A stretch of 34,823 nucleotides of DNA from CAZKFG01 sp964551985 (GCA_964551985.1 CAZKFG010000018.1:1-34823), one strand, 5' to 3'; numbered from the stretch's first letter, positions 1 through 7,727 are shown. Program-made: numbers and translations. The notes: generated from the letters alone by a model not told the origin.

Positions 1-974
1 AAGAAATCGACCGTATCGGTAACACAACAGAATTCAATACTAAAAAACTATTAGATGGTGCTATAAAAGGTGCTCAAGAAAATGTCAAAGGTCGCTTTGA
101 TGTAAATAACAACTCACAAGTAACATTCTCAAGTTCTGCTTTAGACCAAGCTTTAAAACAAATCCAAGCAGCCGGTTTGTATGATGGCACAATAACTATC
201 ATTAGAAACTCTAATGTTGGTAGTGATATCCCAGACTTCAAAGTAATCTTTAGCAACGGTCGCGCAACAGGTGGCGGCTCCACAGAAATCACAGGCTATG
301 CTTCGATAGGAGTAGCTGTAACTCCTGGCTTAGGAAGTAATGGTTTTAATACAGTCGCAGCAGCAGGTTCTGCATCAGGTTCTGTATGGGTTAATGGTAA
401 TACACTAGCTGGTGTATCCATCACAGTAACAGCAGGTGGCATACAAATAGCTGGCGTTGCATCAGGCGCTGCTGTATCTATTGCTTTAGATACAAATAGC
501 ATTAGACTAAATGAGTTAGCAGTTGGCGATAGCATAAGCTTTAACTTTGCTCGCGCTGAAAAAGCAGCAGGAGCACTAGACAACTCCTTGATGACCCAAC
601 TAGGTGCTAACACAGGGCAAATAATGTTCACATCAATTGGCGATATGAGATCTCGCGCACTAGGACTAGAATACACAAGTGTTGCAACAAATGCTCAAGC
701 ACAAGCTGCTATTACAGAAGTTGACAACGCATCAATCCGTGTATCAGACCAAAGAGCACTACTCGGTGCTGTACAAAATCGTCTGGATTACGCTATAAAC
801 GCCCTTGAAATAACAGGCGAAAACGTAACAGCAGCAGAGTCTCGTATCAGAGATACAGATATGGCAGCTGAAATGTCCACATACACTAAAGAAAACATCA
901 AATCCCAAGCAGCTCAAACAATGGTTGCTCAAGCAAACGCAAGAGCTCAACAAGTACTATCTTTACTACAATAA
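1..974 (+). CDS. fliC: Flagellin, 3' part (5' end outside window)
   Basis: This is the C-terminal ~324 residues of a flagellin, open to the left edge (codons run from base 3). It begins in the conserved D1 helix (EIDRIGNTTEF), passes through a variable D2/D3 region, and ends in the standard C-terminal D1/D0 helices (ITGENVTAAESRIRDTDMA, then NARAQQVLSLLQ). The filament subunit is exported by the flagellar type III system and polymerises through its ends, while the middle faces outward. No cysteine is present. The variable region is almost the same as in the next flagellin: bases 222-394 are identical to 2065-2237. It diverges from the third copy. The gene ends just before a terminator, so it is a separate transcription unit. 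Further copies may lie upstream of the window. Confidence 0.96.
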   Translation, partial: EIDRIGNTTEFNTKKLLDGAIKGAQENVKGRFDVNNNSQVTFSSSALDQALKQIQAAGLYDGTITIIRNSNVGSDIPDFKVIFSNGRATGGGSTEITGYASIGVAVTPGLGSNGFNTVAAAGSASGSVWVNGNTLAGVSITVTAGGIQIAGVASGAAVSIALDTNSIRLNELAVGDSISFNFARAEKAAGALDNSLMTQLGANTGQIMFTSIGDMRSRALGLEYTSVATNAQAQAAITEVDNASIRVSDQRALLGAVQNRLDYAINALEITGENVTAAESRIRDTDMAAEMSTYTKENIKSQAAQTMVAQANARAQQVLSLLQ

Positions 975-999
975 TATATACAGCAATAACTCCAAGCAA

Positions 1000-1032
1000 A
1001 AACAGACTGGATTTTATCCAGTCTGTTTTTTT
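1000..1032 (+). terminator. Rho-independent terminator of flagellin 1
   Basis: An 11-bp perfect stem (ACAGACTGGAT, 1002-1012, with its complement at 1016-1026) has a 3-nt TTT loop and is followed by a run of seven T. It lies 26 nt after the flagellin stop codon. The stem core ACAG-CTGG resembles the terminators of the other two flagellins. Confidence 0.93.
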
Positions 1033-1336
1033 GTGTAGATAAATCTTTAATAAAATAAATATAGGCATAATAAATTTAAACTAAAAATTATATATCCCAA
1101 ACACATAAATGCTATTCAAATAAAATTACGCTAAAATATATAAAAACATTAGAAAAAATAACTATAAAAAATATTTAATGTATAAATAAGAAACAAAATA
1201 GATAAATTTTAGTAATAGTTTTTACGGTATGCAATACTTACTATATGGTTTTATAATAGATATAAAGTAGTAATAGCCTGCGAATAACTTGCCGAAAAAA
1301 ATGTTTAAAAATATTAATAAAATATTGATAAAATAT
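1033..1336 (+). other. AT-rich intergenic stretch without a gene
   Basis: About 300 nt of very AT-rich sequence with no credible coding frame. The only structure I see is a patch at 1279-1315 (TGCGAA, then TTGC, an A-run, ATGTTTAAAAATATT). It recurs at 3028-3061 directly upstream of the next flagellin promoter, so it may be an upstream promoter element. In this copy about 20 nt of extra sequence separates it from the -35. Confidence 0.5.
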
Positions 1337-1363
1337 TTAAGTTTTTTAAAAACAATCCGATAA
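1337..1363 (+). promoter_or_regulatory. Sigma-28 (FliA/SigD) type promoter of flagellin 2
   Basis: TTAAGTTT (1337-1344), 11 nt, then TCCGATAA (1356-1363). The known flagellar sigma consensus is TAAAGTTT-N11-GCCGATAA, so spacing is exact with two mismatches. Transcription would start near 1370, giving a leader of about 113 nt. The same layout occurs before flagellin 3 (3062-3088) and before the genes at 25778 and 27542. Confidence 0.8.
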
Positions 1364-1392
1364 TATTACTGTAACAGTTACAAACCAAAAAA

Positions 1393-1421
1393 TATTTTTT
1401 CTTAAGGCCAAAGAAAAAATA
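1393..1421 (+). promoter_or_regulatory. Leader hairpin I of flagellin 2 (conserved fold)
   Basis: A perfect 11-bp stem: TATTTTTTCTT (1393-1403) pairs with AAGAAAAAATA (1411-1421). The 7-nt loop AAGGCCA holds the palindrome GGCC. It falls about 23 nt into the predicted transcript. The flagellin 3 leader has an equivalent stem whose three outermost pairs differ on both sides, so pairing is kept. No T-run follows, so it is not a terminator. A role in mRNA stability or loop-loop contact is possible but unproven. Confidence 0.6.
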
Positions 1422-1440
1422 CAATCAAAAACTTTACAAA

Positions 1441-1475
1441 GTAGGGTAAGGAAACCCACTTAAATTCAAGGAGGA
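1441..1475 (+). promoter_or_regulatory. CsrA-like binding hairpin plus Shine-Dalgarno GGA site
   Basis: GGGT (1444-1447) pairs with ACCC (1454-1457), extended by GT/AC around a bulged A, and shows GGA (1450-1452) in the loop AAGGAA. A second GGA pair lies in the ribosome site AAGGAGGA (1468-1475), 8 nt before ATG 1483. One GGA in a hairpin loop and one over the ribosome site is how CsrA represses hag translation in Bacillus subtilis, where FliW relieves it. The element is identical before flagellin 3. No csrA or fliW is in the window. Confidence 0.6.
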
Positions 1476-1482
1476 AGAGATC

Positions 1483-2817
1483 ATGGCAAGTGTAATCAAT
1501 CACAACATCCCATCACTAAATTCACAAAGATACTTAGGCGTAAACAACAGAGCAGCAGACAAAGCTATGCAAAGACTAGCATCCGGACTTCGCATCAACA
1601 GCGCAGCAGACGATGCAGCAGGACTTGCTATATCAGAAAAAATGCGTGGACAAATCCGCGGATTGTCAATGGCTAAGAAAAATGCTCAAGACAGTAGCTC
1701 ACTTATCCAAGTTGCTGAAGGCGGCTTAGACCAAACTCAAGCTATCCTCACTCGTATGCGTGAATTAGCAGTACAATCTGCTAACGATACAAACACAAAC
1801 GACGATAGAAACGCTATCGAAAACGAAATCAAACAACTTAAAAAAGAAATTGACCGTATCGGTAACACAACAGAATTCAATACTAAAAAACTATTAGAAG
1901 GTTCTGTTAAAGGCGCAAAAGAAGCCGTTAAAGGTCGTTTTGACGTAAACAATAATACTGCAGTAACATTCTCAAGCTCTGCTTTAGATGCTGCTTTAAA
2001 ACAAATCCAAGACGCTGGTTTGTATGATGGTACAATCACTATCGTTAGAAACTCTAACGTTGGCAGTGATATCCCAGACTTCAAAGTAATCTTTAGCAAC
2101 GGTCGCGCAACAGGTGGCGGCTCCACAGAAATCACAGGCTATGCTTCGATAGGAGTAGCTGTAACTCCTGGCTTAGGAAGTAATGGTTTTAATACAGTCG
2201 CAGCAGCAGGTTCTGCATCAGGTTCTGTATGGGTTAACGGTAATACACTAGCTGGTGTATCTATCACAGTAACAGCAGGCGGCATACAAATAGCTGGCGT
2301 TGCATCAGGTGCCGCTGTATCTATTGCTTTGGATGCAAATAGCATTAAATTTAACGAACTAGCAGTTGGTGACAGCATAAGCTTTAACTTTGCTCGTGCT
2401 GAAAAGTCAAGTGGATCATTAGATAATTCCTTGATGACTCAACTAGGTGCTAACACCGGACAAATCATGTACACCTCAATTGGCGATATGAGATCTCGTG
2501 CATTAGGACTAGAATACACAAGCGTTTCAACAAATGCTCAAGCACAAGCTGCTATTACAGAAATTGACAACGCATCAATCCGTGTATCAGACCAAAGAGC
2601 GATGCTCGGTGCAATACAAAATCGTTTAGACTACGCTATAAACGCTCTTGAAATAACAGGCGAAAACGTAACAGCAGCTGAATCCCGTATCAGAGATACA
2701 GACATGGCTTCTGAAATGTCTAACTACTCAAAAGAAAACATCAAATCCCAAGCTGCACAATCAATGGTTGCTCAAGCAAACGCAAGAGCGCAACAAGTAT
2801 TGTCATTACTACAATAA
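1483..2817 (+). CDS. fliC: Flagellin, complete copy 2
   Basis: A complete 444-residue flagellin with ATG at 1483 and AGGAGG 8 nt upstream. The N-terminal D0/D1 (residues 1 to ~145) carries INHNIPSLNSQRYL, RLASGLRINSAADDAAGLAI and RMRELAVQSAND. The variable D2/D3 spans about residues 150-320. The C-terminal D1/D0 ends NARAQQVLSLLQ. It forms the extracellular filament and has many Ser/Thr that could carry O-linked glycans, which fits the sugar island downstream. The first 242 bases of the gene and the leader from 1438 are identical to flagellin 3, while the middle matches flagellin 1, so the gene is a mosaic. Codons favour A/C endings (AAC, ATC, GCA), unlike the T-rich codons of the sugar genes, as expected for a very highly expressed protein. 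It has its own promoter and terminator. Confidence 0.97.
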   Translation: MASVINHNIPSLNSQRYLGVNNRAADKAMQRLASGLRINSAADDAAGLAISEKMRGQIRGLSMAKKNAQDSSSLIQVAEGGLDQTQAILTRMRELAVQSANDTNTNDDRNAIENEIKQLKKEIDRIGNTTEFNTKKLLEGSVKGAKEAVKGRFDVNNNTAVTFSSSALDAALKQIQDAGLYDGTITIVRNSNVGSDIPDFKVIFSNGRATGGGSTEITGYASIGVAVTPGLGSNGFNTVAAAGSASGSVWVNGNTLAGVSITVTAGGIQIAGVASGAAVSIALDANSIKFNELAVGDSISFNFARAEKSSGSLDNSLMTQLGANTGQIMYTSIGDMRSRALGLEYTSVSTNAQAQAAITEIDNASIRVSDQRAMLGAIQNRLDYAINALEITGENVTAAESRIRDTDMASEMSNYSKENIKSQAAQSMVAQANARAQQVLSLLQ

Positions 2818-2891
2818 TATACACAGTAATAAACGTACTAACAAACGTAGCAATAAACTTAGCAATCAATGCAATAGCGATCGTAGTAATG

Positions 2892-2923
2892 AAAACAGGC
2901 TGGTTCAAACCAGCCTGTTTTTT
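2892..2923 (+). terminator. Rho-independent terminator of flagellin 2
   Basis: AAACAGGCTGGT and its complement ACCAGCCTGTTT enclose a TCAA loop and are followed by T-rich sequence. It lies about 75 nt after the stop codon. The stretch between the stop and the stem contains short AACGTA/AGCAATAA-like repeats but no gene. Confidence 0.92.
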
Positions 2924-3061
2924 CTTTTACGCCTCAACCAACAAAACAGATAAATTTTAGTTTGAAATTATAGTATTGGCTAATTACCATAATGGTTGAC
3001 AGTAGCATTATTGCTAGAGTTTTTAAATGCGAAATTTGCTAAAAAAATGTTTTAAAAATAT

Positions 3062-3088
3062 TTAAGTTTTTTTTAAAACATACGATAT
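3062..3088 (+). promoter_or_regulatory. Sigma-28 type promoter of flagellin 3
   Basis: TTAAGTTT (3062-3069), 11 nt, then TACGATAT (3081-3088). The spacing is the same as in the flagellin 2 promoter, and the -10 ends CGATAT as in the Bacillus SigD consensus. The predicted start is near 3095, giving a leader of about 117 nt. An A-rich patch shared with the flagellin 2 upstream region directly precedes it. Confidence 0.8.
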
Positions 3089-3109
3089 ATTACATGTAAG
3101 GTGAAACAA

Positions 3110-3153
3110 ACAGATAACATTTTTCTTAACGGCCGAAGAAAAATGTCGTCTGT
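3110..3153 (+). promoter_or_regulatory. Leader hairpin I of flagellin 3 (conserved fold)
   Basis: ACATTTTTCTT (3117-3127) pairs perfectly with AAGAAAAATGT (3136-3146) around the loop AACGGCCG. After a 2x2 internal loop, ACAGA (3110-3114) pairs with TCTGT (3149-3153). Counting from the loop, pairs 9-11 are A-T, C-G and A-T here but T-A, A-T and T-A in the flagellin 2 leader. This is covariation, which argues for a functional RNA fold. The loop contains the self-complementary CGGCCG. Confidence 0.65.
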
Positions 3154-3169
3154 AGAAAACCTAAAAAAA

Positions 3170-3204
3170 GTAGGGTAAGGAAACCCACTTAAATTCAAGG
3201 AGGA
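3170..3204 (+). promoter_or_regulatory. CsrA-like binding hairpin plus Shine-Dalgarno GGA site
   Basis: Same element as before flagellin 2. GGGT (3173-3176) pairs with ACCC (3183-3186), with GGA (3179-3181) in the loop. A second GGA overlaps the ribosome site AGGAGG (3198-3203) ahead of ATG 3212. From here to 3453 the sequence is identical to that around flagellin 2, so conservation of this hairpin may reflect gene conversion as well as selection. Confidence 0.6.
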
Positions 3205-3211
3205 AGAGATC

Positions 3212-4549
3212 ATGGCAAGTGTAATCAATCACAACATCCCATCACTAAATTCACAAAGATACTTAGGCGTAAACAACAGAGCAGCAGACAAAGCTATGCA
3301 AAGACTAGCATCCGGACTTCGCATCAACAGCGCAGCAGACGATGCAGCAGGACTTGCTATATCAGAAAAAATGCGTGGACAAATCCGCGGATTGTCAATG
3401 GCTAAGAAAAATGCTCAAGACAGTAGCTCACTTATCCAAGTTGCTGAAGGCGGACTAGACCAAACTCAAGCAATCTTGACCCGTATGCGTGAACTAGCAG
3501 TACAATCTGCTAATGACACAAACACAAACGACGATAGAAACGCTATCGAAGGCGAAATCAAACAACTTAAAAAAGAAATCGACCGTATCGGTAACACAAC
3601 AGAATTCAATACTAAAAAACTATTAGAAGGTTCTGTTAAAGGCGCAAAAGAAGCCGTTAAAGGTCGTTTTGACGTAAATAACAACTCAGCTGTAACATTG
3701 TCAAGCTCCAGCATAGATAAAGTTTTAGCACAACTTCAAAGAGCTGGTCTGTATGATGGTACAATTACTGTCGTTAGAAACTCTAACGTTGGTAGTGACG
3801 TTCCAGACTTCAAAGTAATCTTTGCTAACGGTCGCGCAACAGGTGGCGGCTCAACAGAAATTACAGGTTATGGTTCACTAGGCGCAGCTATATCTCCTGG
3901 TTTAGCAAGTAACGGTTTTGGTACAGAGGCGGTAAAAGGTTCTGTATCAGGTGCTGTATGGGTTAATGGTGCAACTCTAAGTGGTATATCCATAAACGTT
4001 GACAGTGGTTCAATAGAAATTACTGGTCTTGGTTCTGGCGGTGGTGCAGTAACAATTTCACTAGATGCTTCTAGCGTAAAACTTGGCGAAATGGCAGTAG
4101 GCGATAGTATAAGCTTTAACTTTGCTCGCGCTGAAAAAGCATCAGGAGTACTAGATGACTCATTGATGACTCAACTAGGTGCTAACACAGGACAAATCAT
4201 GTACACATCAATTGGTGATATGAGATCTCGTGCACTAGGACTAGAATACACAAGTGTTGCAACAAATGCTCAAGCACAAGCTGCTATTACAGAAGTTGAC
4301 AATGCATCAACTCGCGTATCAGACCAAAGAGCAATGCTCGGTGCAATGCAAAATCGTTTAGACTATGCTATAAACGCTCTAGAAATAACAGGCGAAAACG
4401 TAACAGCAGCAGAGTCCCGTATCAGAGATACAGACATGGCTTCTGAAATGTCTAACTACTCAAAAGAAAATATCAAATCCCAAGCAGCACAATCAATGGT
4501 TGCTCAAGCAAACGCAAGAGCTCAACAAGTATTGTCCTTACTACAATAG
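3212..4549 (+). CDS. fliC: Flagellin, complete copy 3 (divergent middle)
   Basis: A complete 445-residue flagellin with the same N- and C-terminal D0/D1 regions as the other copies, starting ATG 3212 after AGGAGG. The outer D2/D3 region differs from copies 1 and 2. From about residue 160 it has its own sequence (for example SSSSIDKVLAQLQRAG, and later EITGLGSGGGAVTISLDASS), with similar length and similar Ser/Thr/Gly-rich character. It could therefore give a filament with a different surface, either mixed with the other subunits or used under other conditions. The D1 segment RMRELAVQSAND keeps the residues that TLR5 recognises in gamma- and beta-proteobacterial and Firmicute flagellins. It has its own sigma-28 promoter, leader and terminator. 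Confidence 0.97.
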   Translation: MASVINHNIPSLNSQRYLGVNNRAADKAMQRLASGLRINSAADDAAGLAISEKMRGQIRGLSMAKKNAQDSSSLIQVAEGGLDQTQAILTRMRELAVQSANDTNTNDDRNAIEGEIKQLKKEIDRIGNTTEFNTKKLLEGSVKGAKEAVKGRFDVNNNSAVTLSSSSIDKVLAQLQRAGLYDGTITVVRNSNVGSDVPDFKVIFANGRATGGGSTEITGYGSLGAAISPGLASNGFGTEAVKGSVSGAVWVNGATLSGISINVDSGSIEITGLGSGGGAVTISLDASSVKLGEMAVGDSISFNFARAEKASGVLDDSLMTQLGANTGQIMYTSIGDMRSRALGLEYTSVATNAQAQAAITEVDNASTRVSDQRAMLGAMQNRLDYAINALEITGENVTAAESRIRDTDMASEMSNYSKENIKSQAAQSMVAQANARAQQVLSLLQ

Positions 4550-4562
4550 TTATAAAACTTAC

Positions 4563-4594
4563 AAACAGACCGGATTTATCCGGTCTGTTTTTTT
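4563..4594 (+). terminator. Rho-independent terminator of flagellin 3
   Basis: AAACAGACCGGA and TCCGGTCTGTTT enclose a TTTA loop. The T-run extends to 4594. It separates the flagellin genes from the glycosylation operon. Confidence 0.93.
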
Positions 4595-4646
4595 GTCATG
4601 TTTTTTGGAAAAATAGCTAAGATTTTAGCGCGTTTTTTTATTTAAT

Positions 4647-4665
4647 ATGATATAATAAATATCAT
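4647..4665 (+). promoter_or_regulatory. Extended -10 promoter with overlapping inverted repeat
   Basis: TGATATAAT (4648-4656) is a perfect extended -10 (TGn plus TATAAT) of the housekeeping sigma factor. No good -35 stands 17 nt upstream, which is tolerated for extended -10 promoters. The -10 lies inside a perfect inverted repeat: ATGATAT (4647-4653), 5 nt, ATATCAT (4659-4665). This could be an operator. It would drive the long glycosylation operon that starts at 4695. No sigma-28 motif is seen here. Confidence 0.5.
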
Positions 4666-4694
4666 ATTTGCTATATAGATAAGGTGGTATTGTT

Positions 4695-4967
4695 GTGGCA
4701 GTAAAAGATAGTATAGTTTGGCTGGAAAAAGTAGAAGAATTTATTTTTGATGGTAAGTTTAATGATGCAAGTACACACATTCTTTTAGGGTTAGAGGATT
4801 TAGCGAAAGTTGCTAAAGATTTTAAACAGCAGGATTTGACAGTATTTAACAAGATAATGACAGAACTTGTGGAGGCGTTTTCTAAGTCTGATTTTTTAAT
4901 GTTTGCCGATTTATTGGAATTTAAATTAAAACCACTACTTAATATGCTTTTGGATAGCGAGGTATAA
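4695..4967 (+). CDS. Small helical protein upstream of the Maf glycosyltransferase
   Basis: A 90-residue protein I do not recognise. The start is GTG 4695, with AAGGTGG at 4681-4687 seven nt upstream. It has no signal peptide, membrane segment or cysteine. It looks all-helical, with amphipathic stretches (residues 4-20 IVWLEKVEEFIFDG; 50-85 ending FKLKPLLNMLLDSEV). It stops 2 nt before the Maf-like gene, so the two are translationally coupled and may work together, for instance as a small partner or chaperone of the glycosyltransferase or of flagellin. That role is inference from position only. Confidence 0.8.
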   Translation: MAVKDSIVWLEKVEEFIFDGKFNDASTHILLGLEDLAKVAKDFKQQDLTVFNKIMTELVEAFSKSDFLMFADLLEFKLKPLLNMLLDSEV

Positions 4968-4969
4968 AG

Positions 4970-6793
4970 ATGAACTATTGGCAAGAAAATTTGGAATTTT
5001 TCCGAAAAAATGCTTATGAAATTTATAATAAAATGCAACAGGCTGAACAAGGAGACAGCCCTTTGGAAGTGAGCTATCTGCAAGATAAAAAGGTTTTTCA
5101 GGTGAAAAGAGATAATATCCACGTACATTTGGCGAGTCTTTTTGACAGTAAACGCGAAATTAAAAAGACTTTAGAGCGTTGCGATAAAGATGCAGGGCTT
5201 GTTCTTTTGCTGGGGATTGGTAATCTGGCACTGATTAAAGAAATTAAAAAGTATTTTAGACAAATTCGCCGATTTATTATTGTTGAGCCGAGTGTTAATA
5301 TTTTTAATTGTGCGATGAAAAATATGTCGGTTAGAGATATTTTTTCGGCGTATCCTGATACGAATATAACTATTTTGCTGCAAGAGGATTTGGATATTGC
5401 TAACAATTATTATCGCGCTTTTATGACGATTAATCCTTATGAGACAACAGCTTTTGTTTATACTGTCCCGTATGCGTTTGTTTTTCCTTATGAAAAGCAA
5501 AAGTTAGCCCAGTTTGTTTATTTTGGCGATTGTCAGTATATGGTTACGGTCAATACGAAAAAGTTTTTCCGCTGTGCTTGGCATATAAATGAATGGAAGA
5601 ATTTGGCAGTGGAAGCACCGCCGCTCAGTGCTTTGCAAAAGATTTTTGAGCAGCTGCCGGTAATTGTCGTATCGGCAGGACCGTCACTAAATAAGAATAT
5701 TCATTTGTTAAAAGAGGTTGGTAACAGGGCGATAATTATAACGGCTGGTAGTGGTATGAGTATTTTAAATACTCATGGAATAAAGCCGCATTTTCGTTTT
5801 TGCGTTGAAGGGAACTCGTTTCAAGAGCGCCTTTTTGACTCGCTTGATGTTAATGATAGTCCACTTGTTTTTATCAGTGCTATGTATCATAAGATAGTGC
5901 AAAAGTATGAGAAAAACAGTTTTGAACTTTTTACAAGTAAGAGTAATCCTATAAAAAAATATGTTTTAGAGAGACTTTCTATGCCGATGTCAGAAACTTC
6001 ATCAGGTAGCTCGGTCTCTAATGTTGCAGTTTTTTCATCGCTGACTTTAGGGTGTAAAAAAATTATATTAATGGGTCAGGATTTGTGCTTTACAGGCAAT
6101 AAAAACTATGCTGAAGGTGCTTGGACTTCGGATAAAGAGAACAAAGCTTTTGCTGATCAAAATGAAAAGGTGTTTTTAAAAGATCTTTATGGTGATGATG
6201 TAACAACAGAAGGTTCTTATTTGAGCATCAAAGAAGCGCTAGAGCTTGCTGCTGATTGGAATAAGCACGCTCATTTTATCAACGCAACAGAAGGCGGATT
6301 GCCTGTCAAGGGGTATGAAAATAAGACTTTTGCCGCTGTTTTACAGGAGGATCTATCTGATGGTGATATTGATATACCACAATATATACAAGATTGTCTT
6401 AGTGAATACAAAAGTTCTCCTGCCAGATTAGAGCACAAGCGTATAGTTCCGATTGTCGAGGGTCTTTTAAAAGAGTTGCAAAGGTTTATGCACAAGATGA
6501 CGAAGATGTCACAGTTTGTTAAATATGATATTAATGATAAGATGGTCGAAAAAATTAGAAAGCAGCACGAGATAGTGCTTGAAGATAAAATATATAATGT
6601 TATTTATCACGGAGCGTTTGGCGACGAAGAAAAAGAGCTTAGAGCGGCACTTAGCAGTGATGACAAGGTGCGCCGCAGACAGGCGCTAGATGATTATTGT
6701 AAAGCGATTTTTGATATGATAAATATTACAAAACTTTTGGGTGAAGAATATATATCAGGTGAAGATAAGTATGAGTTTATTTGGCAACTTTAA
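4970..6793 (+). CDS. Maf-type (DUF115) motility accessory factor, flagellin glycosyltransferase
   Basis: A 607-residue member of the motility accessory factor family, whose central DUF115/MptE-like domain has a GT-A-like fold. Maf proteins move nonulosonic acids from CMP-sugars onto Ser/Thr of flagellin in the cytoplasm before export. The centre shows VVSAGPSLNKN (from residue 233), the SSGSSVSNVA segment (about 345-355) and the LMGQDLCF motif (GQDL at 369-372), all typical of the family. Length is within the usual 550-700. It follows the small helical gene by 2 nt and precedes an unknown gene by 19 nt. The nearby legionaminic acid genes make CMP-Leg the likely donor and the adjacent flagellins the likely acceptors. 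That assignment is inference. Confidence 0.9.
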   Translation: MNYWQENLEFFRKNAYEIYNKMQQAEQGDSPLEVSYLQDKKVFQVKRDNIHVHLASLFDSKREIKKTLERCDKDAGLVLLLGIGNLALIKEIKKYFRQIRRFIIVEPSVNIFNCAMKNMSVRDIFSAYPDTNITILLQEDLDIANNYYRAFMTINPYETTAFVYTVPYAFVFPYEKQKLAQFVYFGDCQYMVTVNTKKFFRCAWHINEWKNLAVEAPPLSALQKIFEQLPVIVVSAGPSLNKNIHLLKEVGNRAIIITAGSGMSILNTHGIKPHFRFCVEGNSFQERLFDSLDVNDSPLVFISAMYHKIVQKYEKNSFELFTSKSNPIKKYVLERLSMPMSETSSGSSVSNVAVFSSLTLGCKKIILMGQDLCFTGNKNYAEGAWTSDKENKAFADQNEKVFLKDLYGDDVTTEGSYLSIKEALELAADWNKHAHFINATEGGLPVKGYENKTFAAVLQEDLSDGDIDIPQYIQDCLSEYKSSPARLEHKRIVPIVEGLLKELQRFMHKMTKMSQFVKYDINDKMVEKIRKQHEIVLEDKIYNVIYHGAFGDEEKELRAALSSDDKVRRRQALDDYCKAIFDMINITKLLGEEYISGEDKYEFIWQL

Positions 6794-6812
6794 TTGTTAA
6801 GGAGTTAAGAGT

Positions 6813-7727
6813 ATGCAAGAAGTTTTCTGTACATTTTATGATATTGAAAGCACAATTGATTTGCAACCTTGTGGTAAAGAAATTAAAGCAAATTATGCTT
6901 TTGAGAAAAGTTTTTTTGTCAAAAAACCAGGTTACTATAATTTTGGCGATAGTGTTTATTTAGTTGATAAAGAAGGTCTGTATCGCTTTAAAAATGATGA
7001 GGGGATACTAAGACAGTTTTATTATTTTAAAAATGACATTAAAACCCTAATGAAAGCACTATTTTATTGTTTGGATTATCAAGGTAAGGTTGATGCTGTG
7101 CCGATATTTTTTGATTCTATTAATACTAAATTAAGTTTTACTGTAGAAAAATATTTGCAGCCTTCTACTTTACTTAATAATACTCTGCCGATTATTGGTG
7201 TGCCTGTAAGGCAAATAAGTCTATATTCAAAAAAACTGCAAAATGGTTTTTTGGAATTTTTGGAAGTTTGGGACGATTTACAAAAAAGTTGGGCGCTATT
7301 TAGTATAGATAAGACTTCTTTTTTGGGCTACACAAATAAGGATTTGCCAAGCTGGTTATTGCTTGAGAGGTTTATTCAAGGCGAAGTCAAAGAACAGGCG
7401 CTGGCAGATGGTTTGGTTAAAAATAGTGTTTTATTTTCTGATGATATAAGAGAGAAAATCAATCTTGCTCTAAAAGATAGCAGTCTTTTAAAAGATTTGG
7501 CAAAAGAGCTAGAGGCTGTATTTGTGTATAGACTCGATGGCGTTCTTGTAATGAAGGTTTGTGCGCTTGAGCAAGATAGAGAGTTTTTACCGAACTCTGA
7601 TATAAATTTGCATGAAAATATGGATATAAATTATAAAGTGAATTTTTATACAGAAAAAGATTTTTTATCTAAAAATTATGGCGAAAAAATTTATGTTTCA
7701 CCAGGTTATGCTATTAAGACAGTTTAG
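6813..7727 (+). CDS. Unknown protein in the flagellin glycosylation operon
   Basis: A 304-residue protein I do not recognise. The start ATG 6813 follows AAGGAG with good spacing. There is no signal peptide or membrane helix. The composition is mixed alpha/beta, rich in Phe, Tyr, Leu and Lys, and I see no known catalytic motif. The N-terminus (VFCTFYDIESTIDLQPCGKE) and the middle (LPIIGVPVRQISLYSKK) have no obvious relatives. It sits between Maf and the legionaminic acid genes, so it is probably cytoplasmic and connected with flagellin modification. A 41-nt gap follows it. Confidence 0.75.
   Translation: MQEVFCTFYDIESTIDLQPCGKEIKANYAFEKSFFVKKPGYYNFGDSVYLVDKEGLYRFKNDEGILRQFYYFKNDIKTLMKALFYCLDYQGKVDAVPIFFDSINTKLSFTVEKYLQPSTLLNNTLPIIGVPVRQISLYSKKLQNGFLEFLEVWDDLQKSWALFSIDKTSFLGYTNKDLPSWLLLERFIQGEVKEQALADGLVKNSVLFSDDIREKINLALKDSSLLKDLAKELEAVFVYRLDGVLVMKVCALEQDREFLPNSDINLHENMDINYKVNFYTEKDFLSKNYGEKIYVSPGYAIKTV

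Noticed and set aside
296..676. Long minus-strand open frames inside the flagellins (also 1737-2135, 2139-2378, 3466-3714)
   Set aside because: They lie entirely within strongly conserved flagellin coding sequence, repeat from copy to copy because the genes are paralogues, and lack ribosome sites.
2818..2890. AACGTA/AGCAATAA short repeats after flagellin 2 as a CRISPR-like array; also the 61-residue frame at 2768-2953
   Set aside because: Units are too short and irregular and there are no spacers; the frame overlaps the flagellin end and its terminator and has no ribosome site.
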